Shown here one piece after another: positions 1 to 8,487 of a stretch of DNA of 25,160 nucleotides (positions are counted from its first letter, which is position 1; every line of letters begins with the position of its first letter). The DNA is taken from positions 1 through 25,160 of the forward strand of contig NMRA01001294.1 of NCBI GenBank assembly GCA_002633005.1. Direction: 5' to 3'. The notes below the pieces were generated by a model. It did no database searches. It saw only the letters and a list, made by a program, of their open reading frames with translations, and was not told the origin of the DNA. The position numbers were made by a program, and so were the translations under genes. The DNA comes from Phoronis australis (Eukaryota > Phoronida > Phoronidae).

Positions 1-330
1 GTTTGATTGTTACATGACGTCACGTGCACTGTTCAAAAATAACAAGGTGACGCGTGATAACCGATAATCATTGTTGCTATACAGCGTATAATTTTATGCA
101 ACTGGGCCCAGTTACTTTTTCATCGAACTCTGCTAAATGACTTGCGTCGGCAACCCACAGTTCAAAAGAACTGTTTTCCAGCGCACAAAGGAGAATGATA
201 AATCATTCCGTTAAGTGCCCACCACAAGATGTGAAACAGTGCGAATATATCACGTGTCCCAAAAAATGAGCCTCTTTTTGAGAAATAATTTCTTGGCTGC
301 AGATAAATCGATTTTTCAAATTTCTTACCG
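1..330. other. Intergenic, no gene recognised
   Basis: No convincing coding frame. A TGACGTCA palindrome (CRE-like, 15-22) overlaps a CACGTG E-box (21-26), but no gene start lies nearby, so this may be chance. 'gtgtcccaaaaaatg' near 254 resembles the terminal inverted repeats of the MITE at 18838-19237 and could be an isolated remnant. Confidence 0.5.
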
Positions 331-402
331 ATGAACCTCAGGATATCATCAACAATTGTACAACATATGAACCTTAGTATATTGTCAACAATTGTACAAC
401 AT
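331..402. repeat. 36-bp tandem duplication
   Basis: Two adjacent copies of a 36-bp unit (331-366 and 367-402), both starting 'atgaacct' and ending 'aacaattgtacaacat', with a few mismatches. Because 36 is a multiple of three, the duplication keeps an accidental open frame that reads the same peptide twice. Nothing else suggests coding. Confidence 0.8.
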
Positions 403-640
403 ATGGAAGAGATCTGTGTCCAATTGTGCGAGAACTATCGAATTAAAAACACCAGGTCAAAACGAATTGTCAAAGGGAAGTTGGCTTATTTCATTCTATG
501 CTCAATGTGGCCTCCATCTTCCTCCACAACTATAACTAATCAGAAATGCTTTTCGGTATTTGGCGTCCATCGAGATTTCCTCCATGGCAATTACCTTTTC
601 TGTAAACTCCTGCTCAGTCAATTTGCCTCTCATTCCGCGG

Positions 641-1055
641 CAAGCTGAAACTTGGGAGCTGACCATTTGGAAGATTGGCCTTTCAAATAAAAACAGAAAC
701 TTTAATATCAAAGACAACAAGTTTTTCAACCGAAAAAACCCTGGTTTTGGGGGTCCAAAAATTTTTCTGTCTCCAATTTCAAAAATCCCTTTTCAGATTG
801 ACGCAGAATGTTGACAAACCGCTAAAGCCCACCAAGTTTGAGTTGGATGGGATCATTAATAAGGTCACGCGGCGAGATCAAAGTTGAAAAACGTCATTCT
901 CAGACCTTTTCTGGCTTGACCCCGATTTCAAAAATTCTTTCATTGTTGGATAGCCCTTCACTTACTCACTCCATAAACATAAGTCGCCATTTCTGGTGAG
1001 CCCTAATAAGGTCATAGCTGGGGATCAAAGTTGAAAGAGCGGGGTGAGTCTGTGA
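641..1055 (+). repeat. Diverged direct repeat, copy A
   Basis: This stretch can be followed block by block in a second copy at about 1444-1900, in the same orientation. Shared landmarks in order: 'caagctgaaac', 'tgaccattt', 'gaaactttaa', 'gaccgaaaaa' (here 'aaccgaaaaa'), 'aaagcccaccaagtttgag', 'gaaaaacgtcatt', 'aagtcgccattt', 'ggtgagccctaat' and 'ctggggatcaaa'. The copies differ by many substitutions and several indels. No coding capacity is apparent, so it is probably an old unclassified interspersed or tandemly duplicated repeat. Confidence 0.8.
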
Positions 1056-1443
1056 CTTTGACCTCAAAGTATGACCTCGAATGAAAGATGGACCTACATA
1101 TAAGACGCGTTTAAAAACTTGTACTTTACCATGCTTCAAAATGTCTCGGTTCGGTAGTCTTCAGGCGATTGGTAATGAAGATACGATATCCCAAACTATA
1201 ATGGCTAATTTTTACACAACTTTTCTGATATTTTGAAGGGGGAAGGTCCATTTGGGGCCCCTCCTGGGTCCTTACAAAGGCTGGAAAAAGTACGATAATT
1301 ACATTTCTAGAGAGGAGAGACAAGGGGCTATCAGTTGCACAAAGATTTTTTGAAATAGAAAAAAAAAAAAAATTTTGGACTCAAAAAGGACCATGGGGTG
1401 GGTTACCTTGGTGGGTGATTTTGACCTGATATAGTGGGCCGAT
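1056..1443. other. Spacer between the two repeat copies
   Basis: No gene seen. It contains a homopolymer A run near 1360 and a purine/pyrimidine-skewed stretch ('gggaaggtccatttggggcc'). It may belong to the same roughly 800-bp repeat unit as the flanking copies, which would make 641-1900 two tandem units, but I see no matching partner for this part. Confidence 0.5.
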
Positions 1444-1900
1444 CAAGCTGAAACATGAAGGATGACCATTTGAAAGATCGTCCTTTTAAACAAATACTGA
1501 AACTTTAAAATCAAAGGCAAAAAGATTTTCGACCGAAAAAAACAAAGCCTACAGTCCATGGTTTTTTAGGGTCCGAAAATTTTTTTTTATCTCCAGTTCC
1601 AAAAATTCTTTTTCATATTGACATAGAATGTTGAGAAACTAAAGCCCACCAAGTTTGAGTTCGTTGAGATCATTAACTCTCATCCTGCGCTAGGCGAGGT
1701 CAGCCGCGGAAAGATCAAATTTGAAAAACGTCATTTTTAGACATTTTCGCGCCAAAAAGTTTGAATCCCGACTTCAAAGCTTCTTTGAGAGTTGAATAGC
1801 CCTTTACTTACTGACTCGAAAAACTTAAGTCGCCATTTATGGTGAGCCCTAATGAAGTCACAACTGGGGATCAAATTTGGAAAATTGGGAAAGTCTGCAC
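1444..1900 (+). repeat. Diverged direct repeat, copy B
   Basis: Partner of the repeat at 641-1055, starting at the same 'caagctgaaac' landmark and ending after 'ctggggatcaaa'. Relative to copy A it carries an extra segment around 1680-1705 ('tcatcctgcgctaggcgag') and several small indels. No coding capacity is apparent. Confidence 0.8.
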
Positions 1901-1946
1901 CTAGAAAATTTTGAGAATTAGCTGCAATCTACGCATTAACTTGGCC

Positions 1947-2033
1947 AAAAGTGTAATGTTTTATTTGTTGATCAATTACGAAGTTTGGTAAAAAGTGTAA
2001 TGTTTTATTTGTTGATCAATTACGAAGTTTGGT
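1947..2033. repeat. 44-bp near-perfect tandem duplication
   Basis: The segment starting 'aaaagtgtaatgttttattt' at 1947 recurs at 1991 and runs to 'gaagtttggt' at 2033. I see essentially no mismatches between the copies, unlike the diverged repeats next to it, so this is a recent slippage or duplication event. Confidence 0.9.
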
Positions 2034-2059
2034 TGTAAGTGAAAGTTGATCTAAATCCA

Positions 2060-2400
2060 GCATTTATTAAGAAGTTTATAAACTTTTAAGTAATGACTTT
2101 CTAAAACCGCTCTGAGGTGGTGTCGCGCTACAACTATTTTTAAAATCTCTTGGTCTATTTACACCGACCACTTGTCTATTTACATTGTCACGGCGTTTCA
2201 GTCGGTCTATTCTTCGACCACCGTCAGGTGTTCCTGCGTTCTTAGAAGAACGAGCACGGATATGTGGCACGGATATATGACACACTCATCCTGGTGTTAT
2301 TTTTTGACTATTCTATTGTCCGAGGAAGGATTTGAACCCACGACTTCAGAAACTACAGATATTTTGTGTCCAGCACCTTAACCACTACACCATGGAGTCA
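2060..2400 (-). mobile_element. tRNA-derived SINE, minus strand
   Basis: Read on the minus strand, 2399-2319 looks like a tRNA: an A-box match TGGTGTAGTGGTTAAGG (plus coordinates 2376-2392) and a B-box match GGTTCAAATCC (2328-2338) at usual tRNA spacing. The acceptor arms do not pair and the anticodon arm is poor, so this is a tRNA-derived head rather than a working tRNA. Downstream on the same strand is a body with CCTGACGGTGGTCGAAG and GACCGACTGAAACGCCG (around 2190-2230), which forms a GGTC/GACC hairpin and recalls 3' tails shared by many marine SINEs with LINE or Penelope-like partners. The 3' boundary near 2060 is uncertain and no target duplication was identified. Confidence 0.65.
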
Positions 2401-2489
2401 TCCATTTATTTAGAGGGAATTTAATTATACATTGAGCCAGGTGTCACTTGGCTGTTTTCTTGGCTGACTGAAGACACTGCCTTGTACCT

Positions 2490-2665
2490 TCTCTGGCTCC
2501 CCTGACCACACCCAGTAGAGCAAACCTGTCAGACAGCCATTTCCAAGAATGAGGATACACATAGACCACTGTGGCACCATAGAAACTGGCCACCTTTTCA
2601 TGCCCAAAAAAGGCTCTGGGATCCCGGTCTAAAATGACAAACTTGTAGAAACTCATATGCGTAAA
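2490..2665 (-). repeat. Dispersed repeat, copy 1 (partner at 19835)
   Basis: Matches 19835-20010 in the same orientation. Landmarks: 'cccctgaccacaccca', 'agagc.aacctg.cag', 'gccatttccaag', 'actgtgg.acca', 'tcatgcccaaaaaa' and 'ctctgggatcc'. Read on the minus strand both copies are open across the shared part and share residues such as DPR, TWKW/SWKW, RFAL and GVVRG. The alignment contains two compensating one-base indels, however, so coding is not established. It may be an exon-like part of a transposable element or a non-coding repeat. Confidence 0.75.
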
Positions 2666-3035
2666 CTATAATGTATTCGAGCACAGTCTAATAACCGCTT
2701 ATCTTGAGTTCACTCTAAAGTAGCAGAGAAATTCCCAAAAATGATTTCGAGTTCGTTTCTAGTACAACGATTAGATTCTGAGCCCAGATCTTGTAATCAG
2801 AATAAAGACGTAATATCAAAAAAAAAGAAATTGAAGAAAGTGGGAAAACTTTCGTTAAGAGAATCAAAGTTATGTTATAAGAACTGTGATCATGAGAAAA
2901 AATAAATGTCTGAGGTTTTGGAAATAACGTATAACTGTTGATTCCCAAAGAAATATGTGTTTTGACTAGGTCTGAAATGTTGACACTTTTATAGCATAAA
3001 GCATTAACGTTTGTGAATTAGTATCGCCGGGTATG
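2666..3035. other. Intergenic, no gene recognised
   Basis: AT-rich sequence with only short, low-complexity open frames. Nothing recognised. Confidence 0.5.
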
Positions 3036-3445
3036 TAAATCAGGGTATTGAATGAGCAGTCAATTGCAACTCACATATCACATGAGAATGAAATCGTAAT
3101 TATCATCAAGATATAACACAAATCCGAAATCGTACAGAATGCCACAAACAGTCATGAAGATGTTAAATCTCATGAGTCAATAATGCCACGGGTAATAACA
3201 ATAATTTTTCAAATAATCAAATGCAATAACGATAAAAATGCCCATAGAATGGATTACTCCAAAGAAGACATTAAATCAGGGTTTGAACAAGTAGTCCATT
3301 GCTCACTCACATATCACATGATTACAAAAATGGCTAAGTACGCATGCGTAGATTCCAGAAACACTGATTGAGATAATTAATCTCGAGAAACAAAGATTTT
3401 TAAAATAATCGTATGCGTCAACCATAAAACCACCCGTAAAACAGC
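3036..3445 (+). repeat. Diverged direct duplication, offset about 236 bp
   Basis: The block starting 'taaatcaggg' at 3036 recurs at 3272. Both copies continue through 'cattgc/aattgc', 'actcacatatcacatga', and later a 'tttttcaaataatc' / 'ttttaaaataatc' segment. The copies are clearly diverged. A 12-bp palindrome TACGCATGCGTA lies in the second copy (3339-3350). No coding capacity is recognised. Confidence 0.55.
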
Positions 3446-3902
3446 CTTCAAAAAAGCCTCCGAGGCACGCCTTTTGAAATCGACTGAACTTTTGACTCTG
3501 TTCAACCAAAAAAATAAACTGTCTCTGAGTTTGGAATTTCCGGGATCGTGGATTAGCGCATTAAGCGAGTAATGTTACGCTAACTCAACTCTCCCCGTTT
3601 TGATGTAAGCTGATGCTGTACCAGCACAAATGTGACTTTTGCATTTGGATGTGTTAGAACAGTGTTGCACCCTATCAAGAGCTGTGAAATAGTATTGCAG
3701 TGATCGACCGGACTCGCCTATTTTGCAGTAAAGTTCTGCAACCATTTTGTGAATTTATACACAATACGATCTTGAAAAAGACGCCTAGCAAAAGCACGTG
3801 GCTTAAACAGTGAGAACTCTTACTCTGTCGAGTCTGGTTGACAATCCTTTTCAGCACAAAAAATTTTGGAAGTATAATGGAACAAGCTATTGTATTCGTC
3901 CG
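3446..3902. other. Downstream flank of the nucleotidyltransferase pseudogene
   Basis: No recognisable gene. Since the pseudogene reads on the minus strand and ends at 3903, this stretch could hold its former 3' untranslated region or another degenerate exon. Short minus-strand open frames here show no family features. Confidence 0.4.
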
Positions 3903-5823
3903 TTATGACTTCGGAGCGGGTGTCGCAGTATTTATACGATTTATTGAATTTACTGCCAAGTTCAGTGACTCCAGTTGATATTTTAAAGAACAATTGAACT
4001 TATGTTCCAAATTACAAAAGAATGCGATTTTCTCTGCTGTTTCTTCAACGAGAAAGTACGTGTAGCTAGTCTTATTATGCAAAATGCAGGGGTATAATAT
4101 ATCGAGTGACCAATGGAGATATCGTAACAAAACACAGTTTCTTACTTTTCCGTATGTGGAACGAATCTCAGATATCATCTGTGATAAGTCTTTATAAAGA
4201 GTTGGCCAATTACTTTCTATCTCTAACAAAATACAACCAAAATACGTCATTGCTTTGTCGAGGTCTTCTAGTGAAAATTGAAGGAGCATTGACAGGACTA
4301 AAGTTAGATCGGACGCTTGTGTCAAATAACCATATGATGGAAATATGCTAAGCTTTTTTCCTAACTGTTCTTTAAATTGTCTTTCATCGCGCGGTGATGG
4401 CAATTCATGGAGGTTTCGCTCAATATGAAAAATTATATCAAAATATTTTTCATATATTTGCCAAATCTTTGAATGAAGATCCGTACTAAGCTCGTGATAA
4501 CCAAGGGAAAACTTATCATCTTCATAAAAGACAAAGAGGACATAATATACGGATCAGTGGCGTCATAGCAAATTTGTTTTTCTTGATAATAAAAGCTTCC
4601 ACAGAACATCCCACAATACCGAGGCTCTTTTGTTTTGGCGGCCCACATGTTGTCAAGATGTCGGACAAACTTGTTAAGAGCATTTTCCAACGATAGCATT
4701 ACAATTTCTATTATACCTTCTGCCTATTGATTGCAGGTATAGAAACTCTCTGTAGTAAAATTGGGATTACCAATTTGAAATTTGTGCAGAATGTAGTTGA
4801 CGAAAAGGACTGCTGTAGAGAAATATCTAGAGCACCAATTTGCTTTCTTGAACGAAAAAATACATTTTCATGTCGAGCCCAGACGCCCTGTGGTTGCACG
4901 CTCATGAATTCATTTTGCCGCGACTTGTTGGTGTACATCACAAGTGTGTTACTATGGATGTTGTACTAGCTTGCGTCTGGATTGCTCTGCAATAATTCCC
5001 TGTCTGACCATTTCATCCAAAATGTCCCACGGAGTACTGCTGTTCAGAGAATAAACAGTTTTAAACAAACTGATTACGAGGCTGGGTAACCTGAACATCC
5101 CTTCTTTAATGTCGAAGACATCCACATCACGAACAAAACTCAGGTGTTGTAAGTATCTTCTCACCATGTCCGTCATGTCATTGTGCTCCTGCATGTTTCG
5201 TCAAATTTCGTCAAATTTCGTCTGCAGGAGTAAAACCCTTCAATCAGTCTCTCCGCCTCTTTGCTTCCGCCAATTTTTACTACATATGCTAATATGTGAT
5301 CACTATTATGACCTTCCTTCAGAGCTGTATCTCATTCCCAAAGCTGCGCTATATGTTGAGGTGGTCTGATTAACTCTATTACTTTCCTCGTTGGTGTATC
5401 AGGACGACCAAGAGGTGTGTGGCAGGCATATGTCGCTGCGCTTACGAACTGGAAACCGCGGGGAGTCACTATGTGTTCGAACCAGTTTCCTCTAGGTTTG
5501 TCGTTGTTGTTCAGTGATTTAATTTGTATCGATTTCAAAACAGTTTCTATTAAATCAAAACAAATAAATTCCACCAAATTCCTAAAATATTCAATGTTGC
5601 TTTCATCTTCAACCAGAGTGCACCACTTAATGTCGGAATACGTTGTCGTTTCACGTCTAGCCAGAGAACCTAACCCTAAAACTGCAAACTCCAGTCCACC
5701 TCCAGCCTTCCCCCATGGGAGGGGTGCATCATAGCTGGCTGGTCCTCTTAATTCAATGGTGCACACTCCATGATCCGTTAAAGATAAGATATAGATGGAC
5801 AATAACAACCACATTTGTTGCAA
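3903..5823 (-). pseudogene. DUF294 / PII-uridylyltransferase-like nucleotidyltransferase pseudogene
   Basis: Minus-strand relic read in successive frames. Segment 5823-5335 has the polymerase-beta-type nucleotidyltransferase core of the DUF294 family: GSLARRETTTYSDIKW, then a conserved TPRGFQF and an ACHTPLGRP block. Segment 5334-5195 continues in frame after a TGA. Segment 5194-4955 has the family's 'FDIKEGMFRLP...TPWDILDEMV' helical part, 4941-4714 the 'MYTNKSRQNE' part, and 4699-3903 a helical, weakly TPR-like tail. Lesions: TGA at 5332-5334, and frame changes near 5196-5222 (10-bp repeat expansion), 4955-4965, 4715-4725 and 4555-4565. In the catalytic Dh[DE]h motif the second acid is Lys (DIK), so the ancestor may already have been inactive. 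A possible splice acceptor (ctgtag) lies just upstream of 5823; the 5' part is not found. Introns cannot explain the lesions because the gaps are too short. Family assignment is from motif recall; substrate is unknown. Confidence 0.8.
5196..5222. repeat. 10-bp tandem repeat (2.7 copies) inside the pseudogene
   Basis: Unit 'tttcgtcaaa' repeated from 5196 to 5222. Two extra units are 20 bp, which changes the reading frame. Removing two units would join the upstream and downstream nucleotidyltransferase frames, so repeat expansion is a simple explanation for this frameshift. Confidence 0.85.
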
Positions 5824-5840
5824 CTACAGGTACTGCTAGC

Positions 5841-6153
5841 CAGTGGCAGATTTAGGAGGAGGGGCAAGGGGGCCACAGTCCCCCTAAAATTCTCGCACAT
5901 TCCATTTGGCAGTTCGGGATGCGAATTGCTGACTGGCATATGCACGCACCTTCGGGGCTCTGGGGACGGAATGCACAATGCATAGCTTTGAACAAACCGC
6001 GTTTCCCGTTTTTTGTTAGTAATAAGGTCCACAAACCAAAAAGTTCAAGACCCCTTACATCCGTACATTTTAGGCTGGGTGCGTGAATGTGGCGAAATTC
6101 TGGTCATTCCTGTGTCCTGACACCCCTAACTCAAAATCCTGGATCCGCCCTTG
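5841..6153. mobile_element. hAT-like MITE
   Basis: Imperfect terminal inverted repeats: CAGTGGCAGATTTAGGA at the left end (5841) and, on the opposite strand, CAAGGGCGGATCCAGGA at the right end (6153), matching at 11 of 17 positions. CTAGC flanks both sides (5836-5840 and 6154-6158), part of a possible target duplication. hAT elements typically start CAG.G and make 8-bp duplications; here only 5 bp match exactly, so the superfamily is tentative. Size is 313 bp and no transposase is present, so it is non-autonomous. It sits right at the 5' edge of the nucleotidyltransferase pseudogene. Confidence 0.65.
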
Positions 6154-6885
6154 CTAGCTACGATGATAAATAAGTTAGTAACAAATTAGAATTTGCTTCC
6201 GATTCAAAGCGCTTCACGTAATCAGCGTGCCGTTCCCCGACAATTTCGCCCGAGTGGTGACACACGATCTTGCGGGCGAGTAGAGGAGGCTATGTATTAT
6301 TTATTGGCATTGAACACTGTAGTGTCTACACCGTAGGCTAGTAAGGGAGTCTAAAATTGAATGTCTATTACCTAGATAAGCTATATTGCAGCGAGAGCTC
6401 CCAAAATGTAGTGCGTTGTGAATGTCTTAAAATCGACCGAGAAACAGCAGCAAATAGCTATAGCACATTATCTATTATTTTGGTGTATTTGTTATGGTAA
6501 AGTGCTGCATTTTCAAATTTCGAATTGACAGTGATCGTCAAATATGTTGTTCATCGGGTGTCCACTTTGACTGGAATAGTGGATTGACATGCATGCATGT
6601 ACACATGTGTGCGTTTATCTTCTTTTCACTTCAGTACACGTCGATGATAACTTCAGTACACATATAAGAACTCTTCAGTCCTCGCTCAAACATCAGACAT
6701 TTCACTAACCGTATTTTCTTGCACTGAGAAAACGCCGACGAGCATATTCACATTATTAGGAAAAGTAGATCTAGCCCTAAAAAGCGTTGGTTAATGAAGA
6801 AAGTCTTTTTTGTCAATCAGTCATGATGCGCAACCTTGCAGACTTCATGATAGCAACAGACGTGATGGAAAAGATTTCCAACGTT
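6154..6885. other. Intergenic, no gene recognised
   Basis: No open frame of note. A short repeated motif 'acttcagtacac' occurs twice near 6629 and 6650, followed by 'catataagaa', a weak TATA-like sequence with no downstream coding frame to support a promoter. Confidence 0.45.
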
Positions 6886-7784
6886 ACATGTCACTATCCC
6901 GAAGGTTCATTAACCTGAAGGTCCGCTATTCTGAAGATACACTATAACTCTGAATGTTCACTACCTTTGAAAGTTCACTACTTCGAAAGTCCACAATTCG
7001 GAAACCAGAACTCCGACAATTCATTACTCTAATTCTAAGCTAATAAGCCTGAGCTGACATAAATACAATATTGTATTTGTGTCGAATTAGTAAAACCATT
7101 TAAAGTGAGTGCAGGAGTTAAATACTTCTTAAAACATTGATTACAATTTTTACAAATGAGCCCAGATACAATTATTATCAATCGTGATTCTTGAATCTGA
7201 CTAACGATTCGTTCTCAAGATCAGGACTGCGGCGATCAAAGGCGGTTTTGAATTTGAAGAAGACTGAAAGGGACTTCATGAAGACTGGCAAGGACAGGGT
7301 AGCCAACTAACTACTCTGATTTAGTTTCGACCTGTCCGTGCGCGTGATTCCGACGGGTGAGCCTGAGGCGCAGCGGCCATAAATTTTCCAATCGCGCTGT
7401 GAAATGATGTGATGTTGGCATGGATTTGATGAATGTATCGTGATTGATAATTCATCAATATTCCTACTTCGTACTCTTTTAAAAATGTAAACACGTACTC
7501 ATTTTTCCGTATTCGTACGGCCTTCGGGCAATTTCGCATGCGCATGATATCCACACAAAATGTTTTAGTACCAGAGCGTTTTTTTCGGTATAGGTATACA
7601 ACTCTGTGCATTTGATAACTGACCAATCGTTTATTTTTGCATTTAAAAGTATAACAATTACACCTGATTCCGAAATTTTATATATTTCCGAAGTAGTGAA
7701 CCTTCGAAGCAGTGAACCTTTGAAGTTGTGAACCTTCGCAATAGTGAACCATAGGAATATTGAACCTTCGGAATAGTTGACTGT
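6886..7784. mobile_element. Foldback-like element with 16-bp repeat arms
   Basis: The left arm (6886-7030) is about eight degenerate copies of a 16-bp unit, consensus GTTCACTATTCCGAAG on the plus strand. The right arm (about 7686-7784) is about six copies of the same unit on the minus strand. The outer ends also match in inverted orientation: 'acatgtcactatcccgaagg' on the left and 'acagtcaactattccgaagg' on the right, read inwards. Long inverted arms built of short direct repeats are the hallmark of foldback elements, described for example in sea urchins. The interior (7031-7685) has no recognised transposase. No target duplication was identified. Confidence 0.7.
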
Positions 7785-8469
7785 TCCCATTTCCAGCGAT
7801 GTAAGCAACTTAAGCAACACGCAAAACTACAACCAGATAAAAAATTTCGTCCAGTCACTCTGCAACTAAATATTTCCGTCCGAGAATGTAAGGAGGCGTA
7901 ACCACTCATTTAAGCACGCCTGATTTGAAAATTTTTCAGGAGGTAACGTGAGAACGTTTTCTTCCTGCATGGACCACATTTTATCCGAATTTGTGTCCCG
8001 TTCTTTGGGAACAACCGTCACGGCATCTTTATCTGTGGTATTACGAATTCCATCTCATCTCAGGAACATAGAGGTGAGACATTTTGTTGTGTATACAGAT
8101 TTCCTTTCACCCTAATTAAGCTGCGTCCATTGCCTAACCGAAAACTCTACAGTGTCGACGTTTGCAAAATATCAAAGGTCCACCGTTCCAGGAATTCGAA
8201 CCACCCCCCAGGAAATGGCTGGCTACGGGCCTGATCACTCATCCGAAATACCTCAGGTTTTTTCATAGTCTCAAATGTGTGTGCGTGTTAGAATTTGAAT
8301 CATACTGCAAATAATGAGACTGAAAAACAGGAGACTGATTGGCTGGGTGACTGAATTTGTACGCAACGTGGGTCACAGATGGTATTTGTTGGTTCCAAGG
8401 AAGCTGGAATTTAGTGTTGCGGCCCTGGAATAGGAACATTACACGTTTAACATTTCAAATTAAAGCTCT
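7785..8469. other. Intergenic, with a possible transposon end at 8233
   Basis: No gene recognised. Around 8188-8233 the minus strand begins CAGGCCCGTAGCCAGC followed by a G-rich run, like hAT/MITE termini common in invertebrates. A similar end on the plus strand is at 17749. No matching partner end could be paired here. Confidence 0.4.
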
Positions 8470-8487
8470 TTTTCTTACGTAAGAAAA
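8470..8487. repeat. 18-bp perfect palindrome
   Basis: TTTTCTTACGTAAGAAAA reads identically on both strands with no spacer. It is longer than expected by chance in a window this size. It has no adjacent gene start and its role is unknown. Confidence 0.9.

Noticed and set aside
15-26. CRE plus E-box as a promoter element
   Set aside because: No gene start, TATA box or coding exon lies nearby to support a regulatory role.
331-648. 105-codon frame beginning in the 36-bp duplication
   Set aside because: Its first part exists only because a 36-bp unit is duplicated in frame; the rest has no coding features.
5417-5734. 105-codon plus-strand frame
   Set aside because: It lies opposite the conserved nucleotidyltransferase core, which explains its openness.
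5778-6034. Minus-strand frames of 60-84 codons starting near 6032
   Set aside because: They lie inside the hAT-like MITE and match no protein family.
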